A stretch of 64,000 bases of DNA. Source: Streptomyces humi. GTDB lineage: Bacteria; Actinomycetota; Actinomycetes; Streptomycetales; Streptomycetaceae. The notes under the pieces are model-generated. The model was not told the DNA's origin and searched no databases. It was given only the letters and a program-made list of their open reading frames with translations. Location of the stretch: contig NZ_LBMU02000025.1 in the NCBI RefSeq assembly GCF_001005085.2, positions 150,221 through 214,220 on the forward strand. Direction: 5' to 3'. Shown here piece after piece: positions 1 to 7,949 of this stretch. The position numbers were made by a program, and so were the translations under genes. Numbering within the stretch: the stretch's first letter is position 1; every line of letters starts with the position of its first letter.

Positions 1-2
1 CC

Positions 3-293
3 ATGGGTCTCTTGGAGAATTTGAAGGCCAAGCTCGCCCCGGCGAAGGACAAGGCCTCGCACCTCGCGCAGCAGCACGAGGACAAGATCGACAAGCTCCA
101 GCACGGCATGGACAAGGCCGCGCGGGTCGTCGACGAGAAGACCAAGGGCAAGTACAGCGACAAGATCCAGACGGGCACGGGCAGGGCCAAGGACGCGATG
201 GACCGGTTCGTGCACCCGGACGCCATGGGCGGCACGGCGCCGGTCGACGCCACCACCCCGACGCGGCCGGAGGGGCCGCCGCCGGCTTCCTGA
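3..293 (+). CDS. MT0933-like antitoxin family protein
   Basis: A 96-residue hydrophilic, lysine- and aspartate-rich protein that begins MGLLENLKAKLAPAKDKA and continues as a long amphipathic helix, followed from about residue 72 by a proline/threonine-rich disordered tail. This layout matches the small antitoxin family typified by mycobacterial MT0933, which is common near miaB in Streptomyces. No toxin gene sits next to it in this window, so a toxin-antitoxin role is family-level inference only. The start lies two bases into the window, so its ribosome binding site is not visible. It converges on the extradiol-dioxygenase-like gene with a hairpin between them. Confidence 0.7.
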   Translation: MGLLENLKAKLAPAKDKASHLAQQHEDKIDKLQHGMDKAARVVDEKTKGKYSDKIQTGTGRAKDAMDRFVHPDAMGGTAPVDATTPTRPEGPPPAS

Positions 294-313
294 GCCGGGC
301 GGGTCCCGTTGAT

Positions 314-355
314 CGGCGGACGGCCGAGAGCCACCGGGCTCCCGGCCGTCCGCCG
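314..355. terminator. Bidirectional hairpin terminator
   Basis: A perfect 13-bp inverted repeat (CGGCGGACGGCCG at 314-326 and its complement at 343-355) with a 16-base loop lies between two convergent genes. There is no U-tract, which is usual for Streptomyces terminators. Confidence 0.7.
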
Positions 356-369
356 TTCCGCGGGACGTC

Positions 370-1107
370 TCAGGACCAGGTCGCGACGAGGTAGCCGACG
401 CCGTACGGCGCGTCGTCGTAGAGCAGCGCGCCGGCGAGACCGGCGCCTTCGGCCGCACCGGCGAGGACCTGCCAGGGCGCGCGGCCGGAGGCCTTGAGGC
501 GGTACGCCAGGTCGGCGTCGAGGTCCTTGATCGCCGCGAGGTCCGCGGTGCCGAGGGCCCGGGCCGCCTCGGCGTCGAAGGGGGCGGCCCGCTCGTCGAG
601 GTAGCCGGGCGCCTTGAGGGTGCGGCAGGCGCTGGCGTCGCCCATGACCAGCATCGCCATCCGGGCGGCCCGGCCGGCCAGCTCCCGGCCGGTCGCCACG
701 CAGCGTTCGGCCTCCAGGGGCTCGCCCACGCCCAGCGCCTCGACCGGGGCACCGGCCCATCCGGCGCGCTCCAGCAGCCAGGCCCCGACGGCGAGCGACC
801 CGGGCAGCTCCCGCTCCCCGGCCGCGCCGTCGCCGGTCCCTCCGCCCTCGGGCGGGCCGGCTCCCAGGTGTACGTCGATCCCGACGCCGTAGCCGCGGAA
901 GGTGCCCCGGCTGCCCTGGGGGAACACACCGCGGCCGGACCGCTCGGCGGGGCCGACGACCAGCAGCAGGTCGGGGCGGGCCGCGGCGAGCACGCCGAGC
1001 GCGTCGGCGCAGGCGGCACGGGCCGTGTCCAGCTCGGGTGCGGCGCCCGCCGCGACCTCCGGGACGAGGAGCGGCGGACAGGGGCAGACGGCGGCTGCGA
1101 CAAGCAT
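370..1107 (-). CDS. Class III extradiol dioxygenase-like domain protein
   Basis: A 245-residue protein starting MLVAAAVCPCPPLLVPE, the usual amino end of the actinobacterial family annotated as class III extradiol ring-cleavage dioxygenase subunit B-like. The stretch PDLLLVVGPAE and the later VMGDASACR resemble the beta-strand/loop pattern of the LigB fold. The metal-binding histidines of true dioxygenases are not evident, so catalysis is unproven. An in-frame GTG start 27 bases upstream is possible, but the ATG at 1107 gives the family-typical amino end. It lies downstream of miaB on the same strand, separated by about 155 bases. Confidence 0.65.
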   Translation of the reverse strand: MLVAAAVCPCPPLLVPEVAAGAAPELDTARAACADALGVLAAARPDLLLVVGPAERSGRGVFPQGSRGTFRGYGVGIDVHLGAGPPEGGGTGDGAAGERELPGSLAVGAWLLERAGWAGAPVEALGVGEPLEAERCVATGRELAGRAARMAMLVMGDASACRTLKAPGYLDERAAPFDAEAARALGTADLAAIKDLDADLAYRLKASGRAPWQVLAGAAEGAGLAGALLYDDAPYGVGYLVATWS

Positions 1108-1263
1108 GAACGGCAGCCTACTTCCGGGCACCACGGTTCAGCGCCGGCCGGTGCCCGGACCGTGTCGTTCAGGATTCGGCCGTGCCCGGAGCCCGGTCGT
1201 CATGGCCCGGTTCCGGGCCGACCTGTCTCGGCGGCGTGCGCTTTCCTGACAGCGCGGCGGCGC

Positions 1264-2790
1264 TCAGTGCGCCGCGCAGCCGCCCGTGGCCACCGGCAGC
1301 GGCTCCGGTACGCCGATCTTCGGGAGGCCCAGCATGACACCCGCCTGCGGGGCCGTCTCCGCCGCGTTCCGCTTCTCCCAGGCGTCGCCCGCGCGGGTGC
1401 GGCGCACGGCGAGTGTCGGGCCCTCGGCAAGCAGGTGGTGCGGGGCGGCGTAGGTGATCTCGACCGTGACGACGTCGCCGGGGCGGACCTCCTGGTCCGG
1501 CTTGGTGAAGTGGACCAGGCGGTTGTCGGGGGCACGGCCGGACAGCCGGTGCGTGGCACCGTCCTTGCGGCCCTCGCCCTCGGCGACCATCAGCTCCAGG
1601 GTGCGGCCGACCTGCTTCTTGTTCTCGTCCCAGGAGATCTCCTCCTGGAGGGCGACGAGACGCTCGTAGCGCGCCTGGACGACCTCCTTGGGGATCTGGC
1701 CCTCCATGGTGGCGGCCGGGGTCCCCGGGCGCTTCGAGTACTGGAAGGTGAAGGCCTGGGTGAAGCGGGCCTCGCGGACCGTGTGCAGGGTCTGCTCGAA
1801 GTCCTCCTCGGTCTCGCCGGGGAAGCCCACGATGATGTCGGTGGTGATCGCGGCGTGCGGGATCGCGGCCCGCACCTTCTCGATGATCCCGAGGTAGCGC
1901 TCCTGCCGGTAGGAGCGGCGCATGGCCTTGAGCACGGTGTCCGAGCCGGACTGGAGCGGCATGTGGAGCTGGGGCATGACGTTCGGCGTCTCGGCCATGG
2001 CGGCGATGACGTCGTCGGTGAAGTCACGCGGGTGCGGGGACGTGAACCGCACCCGCTCCAGGCCCTCGATGGTGCCGCACGCCCGCAGCAGCTTGCTGAA
2101 CGCCTCGCGGTCGCCGATGTCGGAGCCGTACGCGTTGACGTTCTGCCCGAGCAGCGTGATCTCGCTGACGCCCTCCGCCACCAGGGCCTCGATCTCGGCG
2201 AGGATGTCGCCGGTGCGGCGGTCCTTCTCCTTGCCGCGCAGGGCCGGGACGATGCAGAAGGTGCAGGTGTTGTTGCAGCCGACGGAGATCGAGACCCAGG
2301 CGGCGTAGGCGCTCTCGCGCCGGGTCGGCAGGGTGGAGGGGAAGGCCTCCAGCGACTCGGCGATCTCGACCTGCGCCTCCTCCTGGATCCGGGCGCGCTC
2401 CAGCAGCACGGGCAGCTGGCCGATGTTGTGCGTGCCGAAGACCACGTCGACCCAGGGGGCCTTCTTCACGATGGTGTCGCGGTCCTTCTGCGCGAGGCAG
2501 CCGCCCACCGCGATCTGCATCCCGGGCCGGTCCGCCTTCCTGGGCGCGAGCCGGCCGAGGTTGCCGTACAGCCGGTTGTCGGCGTTCTCGCGGACGGCGC
2601 AGGTGTTGAAGACGACCACGTCGGCGTCGCCGTCGGCGTCCTCGGGGGCCCGTACGTACCCGGCCTCCTCCAGCAGGCCGGACAATCGCTCGGAGTCGTG
2701 GACGTTCATCTGGCACCCGTAAGTGCGCACTTCGTAGGTCTTGGGTGCCTGAACGTCCACTACCGGGCTCCGGTCGCTGCTGCTGGTCAT
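1264..2790 (-). CDS. miaB: tRNA-2-methylthio-N6-isopentenyladenosine synthase MiaB
   Basis: A 508-residue radical-SAM methylthiotransferase that adds the methylthio group to i6A37 of tRNAs reading UNN codons. The N-terminal UPF0004 domain carries the three cluster cysteines (C26 in YGCQMN, C64 in [10 protein letters not shown]98 in VGGCLAQ). The radical-SAM domain has the CxxxCxxC motif at C172, C176 and C179 (GCNNTCTFC). The end carries a TRAM-like domain. The 34 or so residues after the core are an actinobacterial extension. The start ATG at 2790 is preceded by TACCCT six bases upstream, so the mRNA may be leaderless. It follows the terminator of the particle operon and is a housekeeping flank of that island. 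Confidence 0.95.
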   Translation of the reverse strand: MTSSSDRSPVVDVQAPKTYEVRTYGCQMNVHDSERLSGLLEEAGYVRAPEDADGDADVVVFNTCAVRENADNRLYGNLGRLAPRKADRPGMQIAVGGCLAQKDRDTIVKKAPWVDVVFGTHNIGQLPVLLERARIQEEAQVEIAESLEAFPSTLPTRRESAYAAWVSISVGCNNTCTFCIVPALRGKEKDRRTGDILAEIEALVAEGVSEITLLGQNVNAYGSDIGDREAFSKLLRACGTIEGLERVRFTSPHPRDFTDDVIAAMAETPNVMPQLHMPLQSGSDTVLKAMRRSYRQERYLGIIEKVRAAIPHAAITTDIIVGFPGETEEDFEQTLHTVREARFTQAFTFQYSKRPGTPAATMEGQIPKEVVQARYERLVALQEEISWDENKKQVGRTLELMVAEGEGRKDGATHRLSGRAPDNRLVHFTKPDQEVRPGDVVTVEITYAAPHHLLAEGPTLAVRRTRAGDAWEKRNAAETAPQAGVMLGLPKIGVPEPLPVATGGCAAH

Positions 2791-2802
2791 GCGTCCAGGG
2801 TA

Positions 2803-2836
2803 GGCGGTCCCGGACGGGCGCCCGTCCGGGACCGCC
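2803..2836 (-). terminator. Terminator of the contractile particle operon
   Basis: GGCGGTCCCGGACGGG at 2803-2818 pairs perfectly with 2821-2836 across a two-base centre, giving a 16-bp GC-rich stem 20 bases after the stop codon of the vWA gene and 13 bases before miaB. It should separate the particle operon from miaB. Confidence 0.75.
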
Positions 2837-2855
2837 CGGGACCGCCCGGGGCGGG

Positions 2856-5360
2856 TCAGGCGGTGGCGTCGATCGGCTTGAGCAGGGTGCCGGCGGCGCT
2901 GACCGTGACGACCGGGCGCTGGTTGGGCTTGTAGAGGATCACCCGCTGGTAGGTGCCGTCGGTGAACACCGGCGCGGGCTCGTGGTCGACGACCTCCTCG
3001 AACATGCCGTCCTTGAGGGCGAAGACGACCTCGTCGTCGTGGCCGGGGCCGAGGCGTTCGTGCCGCACGTCCTGCGGTGTGACGGTGACCCTGGTGGCCC
3101 GCAGCCCGCTGGGGTGGTGGGGTATGCGCTCGGTCCTCACCCGCGTGGTGCGGGCGTCGACCTTCACCTCGGCCACCGTCGAGACGCTGAGCTGGCGGCT
3201 GAACCCGTTGCCGTCCGGGTCCTGGCCGTCGACGAAGACCTTCCAGTTGTAGGTGCCCGCCTTGAACACCCGGCGGAAGGTGTTGGTGTAGTTGCCGTCG
3301 CCGTCCGGGTCGTGGAGCTTGTCGGTGCCGTCCGCGAACAGGCCCGGTGCCCGGTGCCGGGGCCACGTCGGCCAGCCGTTGTGGCGCATCAGGTCGATGA
3401 TCCGCTGCTCCGCCGCCGGCGGGACGTCCTTGCCGCCGGGGGCGGCCGTCGAGGGGGTGAGCGACGGTGCCGCCGCCGACATCGCCTCGCCCAGGCCCGC
3501 GGCCGGGGCGTCGAGTTCGGCCCGGACGACCGCCCCGAGGACCGGCGCCGAGTCGCGCCGGATCCGGACGGTCAGGACCATGTCGTCGCCGGTCAGGTAG
3601 GCCTGCTGGTCCAGCGTGAGGTCGGCCTTCAGGTGCAGGTCCTCGTAGAGCAGCACCTGGTCCGGGGTGAGCGGCTCCGGTTCCTTGGTGGTGTCGTTCA
3701 GCAGGCTGACCCGCCAGACGACCTCCCCCTCGGGGAGCTTGTTCGGTGCTCCGGCGGTGAGGGCCTGGTCGGTGTCCGAGATGTTGGGGACCGGCACGGG
3801 GGTGGGCGGGACGAAGTGCGTGCCGTCCCAGAGCTCGAGCGTGACGGTACCGGCGGCCGGCGGGGTGATCACCGAGAGGACGATCCGGTCGGCGTCCGTG
3901 GTGGTGACGTACACCCGGTCGGGCTCGCTCGGGATGGTGCCGGGCGCGGTGGCGGACGGGACGGGCCGGTTGACCTCCTGGGAGAAGTGCAGCATGTCGG
4001 TGAACGCGCCGGGCAGCTCGGCCGGGTCGACGACGTGCCGGAAACCGGTGTCGGTGAGCTTCCTGAGGACGTCGGCGTCGATGGTGGAGCCGAGGCCGAT
4101 GACGTACATGCGGGCGGCGGCCAGGATCAGCTTGCGGTCGCCGGTGACGCTGGTGAGCGCCTCCACGGTGTCCGGCGGCGCGCCGGCCGGCAGCGTGTCG
4201 CCGATGTAGTAGTGGCCGCAGTTCTGGATGCCGTCGGTCATCACGACCATCGTGAAGCGCCGGTCCGCGATCGGGCCGGCGGCGGCGAGCAGGTCCAGGG
4301 CGGCGACCATGCCGTCGCCGATGTTGGTGTTGTCGGCCGGCTGCCCGAGGTCGAGCGTGTTGACGGCGGTGCGGGCCTGCTCCAGCGGGGTCAGCGGCAG
4401 CACGGTCCGGACCTCGTCGGAGAACGGCAGCGCGTGCCAGCCGCCCGGGTCGGTGAAGGTGACGATGCCGATCCGGTCCTGGTCGTTGACCCCGGCGCGG
4501 GCGTCGGCGATGAGGTGGACGAGGGACCGGGTGGCGATGACGGCGTCGGTCCACTTGTCCTCGAGGCCCATGCTGCCCGAGCGGTCCAGCACGAGCACGA
4601 TGTCCTGCGGCCGGTGGCTGATCGTGAGGTGTCTGGTCTCGCTGACGTTGGTGAGGAAGCCGTCGGTGCCGAACATGGTGGTGAGCGTCAGCGGGGCGTC
4701 GATCGTCGCGTACACGCCGGGCAGTTCGACGTCGAGCGTGGGGCCGTCGGTGGTCTCGTCCATGGGGAGGATCGCGATCCCGGCGTCCTGGTGCCAGAGG
4801 TAACTCGGGGTGAACATGCCGTCGGGCGGTGTGCCGAGCACGGTCGGCTCGGTGGGCAGGCCCGTCGCGTCGTCCGCCCCGAGGGTGATGTGGTCCTGTT
4901 CCAGCGCCGTCCCGGGGTCCTGCACCACCGCGCGCGGGTCGCAGATCACGTAGTCGGTCACCGCGGTGGCGTCGGAGAAGCGGATGTCCCACTGGTCCGG
5001 GGCCGGCAGGCTGCCGCGCAGCGTCCACGGGGAGTTGATGGCGCCGAGGGTCTGGTTGGTGATCCGGCAGTTGACCAGGACGCTGCCGTTGTCCGGCGGA
5101 GCGGCCGAGACACCCACCGTGAAGTCGCCGACGACGACGTCCTGGCCCGCCGGGACGGTGAGCAGGTTGATCGGCGCGTTGCCGGTGAGGGTGAGTTCGA
5201 GGACCGGGTCGGTGGCGCCCACTCCGTAGGTGATGTTGACGGACTTGGTGACCTGCGCGCCGATGGTCTGGTGGTAGGCCAGCACGAACGCCTTCGCGTC
5301 GCTGACCGTGTAGGAGTTGACGGACGGGGCGGTGGAGCGGGTGATGCGTGGCTGTGGCAT
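2856..5360 (-). CDS. von Willebrand factor A domain protein, last gene of the contractile particle operon
   Basis: An 834-residue protein with no signal peptide. Residues about 252-440 form a vWA domain with a complete metal-ion-dependent adhesion site: D259-x-S261-x-S263 ([10 protein letters not shown]), T345 in DNTNIGDG and D376 in MVVMTDG. The N-terminal 240 residues and the C-terminal 350 residues are beta-rich; the latter contain a calcium-type DPDGDGNY loop followed by an Ig-like pattern. vWA domains bind protein ligands through a metal, so a surface adhesin or a particle-associated cap or fibre is plausible. It is the last gene of the run, ends just before a strong hairpin, and is separated from the upstream gene by a tandem repeat. 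Confidence 0.8.
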   Translation of the reverse strand: MPQPRITRSTAPSVNSYTVSDAKAFVLAYHQTIGAQVTKSVNITYGVGATDPVLELTLTGNAPINLLTVPAGQDVVVGDFTVGVSAAPPDNGSVLVNCRITNQTLGAINSPWTLRGSLPAPDQWDIRFSDATAVTDYVICDPRAVVQDPGTALEQDHITLGADDATGLPTEPTVLGTPPDGMFTPSYLWHQDAGIAILPMDETTDGPTLDVELPGVYATIDAPLTLTTMFGTDGFLTNVSETRHLTISHRPQDIVLVLDRSGSMGLEDKWTDAVIATRSLVHLIADARAGVNDQDRIGIVTFTDPGGWHALPFSDEVRTVLPLTPLEQARTAVNTLDLGQPADNTNIGDGMVAALDLLAAAGPIADRRFTMVVMTDGIQNCGHYYIGDTLPAGAPPDTVEALTSVTGDRKLILAAARMYVIGLGSTIDADVLRKLTDTGFRHVVDPAELPGAFTDMLHFSQEVNRPVPSATAPGTIPSEPDRVYVTTTDADRIVLSVITPPAAGTVTLELWDGTHFVPPTPVPVPNISDTDQALTAGAPNKLPEGEVVWRVSLLNDTTKEPEPLTPDQVLLYEDLHLKADLTLDQQAYLTGDDMVLTVRIRRDSAPVLGAVVRAELDAPAAGLGEAMSAAAPSLTPSTAAPGGKDVPPAAEQRIIDLMRHNGWPTWPRHRAPGLFADGTDKLHDPDGDGNYTNTFRRVFKAGTYNWKVFVDGQDPDGNGFSRQLSVSTVAEVKVDARTTRVRTERIPHHPSGLRATRVTVTPQDVRHERLGPGHDDEVVFALKDGMFEEVVDHEPAPVFTDGTYQRVILYKPNQRPVVTVSAAGTLLKPIDATA

Positions 5361-5374
5361 GGAACGCCCTTCTC

Positions 5375-5487
5375 GGATGCCGGCCGGGTGCCGGTTCGGA
5401 TGCTGGCTGAGTGCCGGTTCGGTGCCGGTTCGGATGCCGGCCGGGTGCCGGTTCGGGTGCCGGCTGAGTGCCGGTTCGGATGCCGGC
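5375..5487. repeat. Degenerate tandem repeat inside the particle operon
   Basis: The gap between the vWA gene and the DUF6519-like gene is filled with repeats built on GGATGCCGGCCGGGTGCCGGTT and the related GGCTGAGTGCCGGTTC. No hairpin terminator or promoter is obvious within it. Confidence 0.7.
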
Positions 5488-7386
5488 TCAGATGGCTGTG
5501 ATGACCCGTCGTGCGAACAGGTCGGTGTTGGTGGAGCCGTTGCGGTCGTTGGCCCAGACGGCCCAGATGCCCTGGCCGGGGACCGGGACCGCGGCCGGGA
5601 ACCCGTCGTTGCCGGGGCTCGGGGCCAGTCGCTGGGGTGCGGACCAGTCGCCGCTGGCCGCGTTGCGGCGGCGTACGACGACGTGGTTGGTGTTGTCGGA
5701 GAACCTCCGGGTGGACATCAGCCAGACGGTGCCGTCGGTGTCCTGGACCGCGGAGGGCTGGCTGTCGTTGGCGTCGGTGCCGGAGACCGCGACCGGGCCG
5801 GTCCAGGTGTTCCCGTTGAGGGTGAGCACGCTCAGTCCGCTGCCGGTGTTGTAGAAGACCAGCGCGGAGGTGGCGCCGAGCGCGAGGACGTGGATCTCGC
5901 TAGCCGCCCCGGTGGCCTGGGTCGTGCTGTCGAGGGTGGTGTTGACCGGGTTCAGCCGGGTCGCGGTCAGCTTGGTGCCGTCGTGGTAGGCGATGAACAC
6001 CAGGCCGCCGGCGGACGCGGCGTGCATGGCGCGGCTGCCGGAGTTGGTGGCCAGCGGGACGGCCACGGTGTCCGGGAAGGAGTTGTCGGTGTGCCGGTAG
6101 CGGCGGTACACCCACTTGTCGGTGCTGGTGCCCTGCTGGTCGAAGACGAAGACCACGTAGTCGCCGGCCAGGACCGCCTGGACCTTCTGGTCCGAGGTGG
6201 CCGCGGTGTCCGAGACGGTCACCTCGCCGGCGCCCGCCAGGGACGTGAGCGGCCCCCGCTTCAGCTTCAGGTCGGCGTTCGGGTCCTCGCTGGCCGCCGT
6301 CTGGTAGGCGACCAGGAAGTCCCCGTTGGGCAGCATCAGGGCGGACGGCGCCGCGTGCACACCGCCGCTGGTCAGCGGTGTCGCCGGGACGCTGGTCAGG
6401 GCGGGGTTGGTCAGGTCGATCCGGGCCAGGGCGACCTGGCTGGTGCCGGACTGGCTGGACTGCCACACGATCACCAGTCCGTTCGCGTTGTCCAGGAGGA
6501 CCGCCTTGCCGAGCACGTCGGCGCCGGGGCCGTTGGCGACCGCCACCTCCTGCGTGGTGGGCAGCTGTCCGGCCAGCAGCGCGTTGATCGCGCTGCGCAG
6601 GCTGACGAGCGGACGGTTGGTGCCGCCCCGGTAGTCGAGCGGGTCGACGCCCACCGTGTCGAGGACCAGGTGCGCCGGTGGCAGCAGCAGCCGCCGCTGG
6701 CGTCTGTCCGTGATGCCCGAGGAAGCGATGAGTGCCGTGGCGGCCGGGCGGTTGAGGGTGGCGAGCGCGGTGTAGGAGTGCCCGGCCAGGAAGTCCGAGG
6801 AGCCCGGCGCGGGTACGGCGGTGCCCACCCGGACCGCCCATTCGCGTTTGATCCGGGCGCACGACTCGACGCCGAGGCCGGGCAGGATCAGGGTCGGGTC
6901 GTCGTCGGGGGTGACCAGGTGCTCCCAGACGTCCAGGTAGGCGACGAGCGTGGTGGCCGTGCCGGGTGTGGTGAGGGCGGGTACGACGGGGACGCCGAGC
7001 TTCGCCGCGAGGGCCGCGGCGCCGGGCTGGGAGGCGTGCAGCGGCTGGGCCGAGAACGCCAGATCCGTCGTGATCATGACATCCAGACCGTCGACGATGA
7101 TCCGGCCGGTGTGGGCGAGCGCGGTGTCCAGGTCGGTGCTGCCGCTGCCCGCCGGGGCTCCGGCGCCGATGGTGAAGTCGTTGCTCAGGCCCCCGGTGAT
7201 CTGGAAGCCGTTGGTGCCCTCGGGGATGCCGTCGCCGACGTACCACTTGAGGAAGGCCCGGAGTTCGAACTTGCGGACGTCGTCCAGTTCGTTGAGGTCC
7301 GCGTCGACGAGCGGCACGCCCTGTTGCAGCCGTACGTTCACGTACCGCAGCAGCGGACGGAACGTGCTGGAGGTCATCGAGGCCAT
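5488..7386 (-). CDS. DUF6519-like tail-associated protein with beta-propeller
   Basis: A 632-residue protein. Residues about 8-60 (FRPLLRYVNVRLQQGVPLVDADLNELDD) match the N-terminal pattern of DUF6519-type proteins found beside phage-tail-like clusters. From about residue 230 the sequence is a series of beta-propeller blades of the ANGLVIVWQSSQSG and DGTVWLMSTRRFSD type. One blade (NTWTGPVAVSGTDANDSQPSAV) closely resembles a blade in the gpI-type protein (TAWSAPVAVTGTTATDREPALV), so the two proteins share a module. A peripheral baseplate or fibre role is inferred from composition and position. The enzymatic function, if any, is unknown. Confidence 0.65.
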   Translation of the reverse strand: MASMTSSTFRPLLRYVNVRLQQGVPLVDADLNELDDVRKFELRAFLKWYVGDGIPEGTNGFQITGGLSNDFTIGAGAPAGSGSTDLDTALAHTGRIIVDGLDVMITTDLAFSAQPLHASQPGAAALAAKLGVPVVPALTTPGTATTLVAYLDVWEHLVTPDDDPTLILPGLGVESCARIKREWAVRVGTAVPAPGSSDFLAGHSYTALATLNRPAATALIASSGITDRRQRRLLLPPAHLVLDTVGVDPLDYRGGTNRPLVSLRSAINALLAGQLPTTQEVAVANGPGADVLGKAVLLDNANGLVIVWQSSQSGTSQVALARIDLTNPALTSVPATPLTSGGVHAAPSALMLPNGDFLVAYQTAASEDPNADLKLKRGPLTSLAGAGEVTVSDTAATSDQKVQAVLAGDYVVFVFDQQGTSTDKWVYRRYRHTDNSFPDTVAVPLATNSGSRAMHAASAGGLVFIAYHDGTKLTATRLNPVNTTLDSTTQATGAASEIHVLALGATSALVFYNTGSGLSVLTLNGNTWTGPVAVSGTDANDSQPSAVQDTDGTVWLMSTRRFSDNTNHVVVRRRNAASGDWSAPQRLAPSPGNDGFPAAVPVPGQGIWAVWANDRNGSTNTDLFARRVITAI

Positions 7387-7398
7387 GGGTTCTCCTGC

Positions 7399-7938
7399 TC
7401 AGAACGTCAGCCAGACGGTCCGCTGCAACGTGCTCGCGGGGTCCTTGGCGATGACGGGATGGGTGACGTAGTTGACCAGCACGGTGGTCCCGTCCAGGCT
7501 CGCGACCAGCCCGAACTCGCGGAGATTGCCGCTGATGTGGTTGGTGTCCGGCCAGTTCGGGACGGCGGGTCCGAGGGTCGCCTGAATCTGTAGCCGGTTG
7601 GTGGGCGCGGCGGACACGGCGGCCGAGTCCAGGAAGTCCATCCGCAGGTTCGCCGCCGCCACCGTGTACGGGTGCGGATCGACCAGCGCCGTCTGCACGG
7701 CGGTGGCAGGCGGCGGACCGGCGCCGTCCCACTGGCTCAGCCCGGCGCCGACCTGGAGGCCCAGCAGGCCGGTGGACGCGGGGGCGCCGCGCAGCATGCT
7801 GGCCAGCAGCCGCCGGCAGTCCCCGACGATGGCGTTGGACCGCCAGCCGTGGTCCCACACCATCCGGCCCGCCGCGTCGAACAGCACGTCGCGGTACTGA
7901 CCTTGCAGTCGTCCAGCGGGGTGTTCGCTCGTGGACAT
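7399..7938 (-). CDS. Small phage-tail-type protein (unrecognised)
   Basis: A 179-residue soluble protein. Residues about 25-65 (FDAAGRMVWDHGWRSNAIVGDCRRLLASMLRG...LLGLQVGAG) resemble the N-terminal pattern of phage tail appendage proteins, in which a short beta hairpin leads to a helix and then to a glycine-rich VG-G turn. I cannot name a family with confidence. The ATG at 7938 is chosen because it follows GGAGGAG by six bases; an upstream in-frame GTG would give a less likely start inside the intergenic gap. It lies between the gpI-type and DUF6519-like genes with gaps of about a dozen bases, so it is co-transcribed with them. Confidence 0.55.
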   Translation of the reverse strand: MSTSEHPAGRLQGQYRDVLFDAAGRMVWDHGWRSNAIVGDCRRLLASMLRGAPASTGLLGLQVGAGLSQWDGAGPPPATAVQTALVDPHPYTVAAANLRMDFLDSAAVSAAPTNRLQIQATLGPAVPNWPDTNHISGNLREFGLVASLDGTTVLVNYVTHPVIAKDPASTLQRTVWLTF

Positions 7939-7949
7939 GTGCGCTCCTC

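Noticed and set aside
1264..5028. Giant 1254-residue minus-strand reading frame
   Set aside because: It is miaB with a long arginine/proline-rich upstream extension that runs in a shadow frame of the vWA gene.
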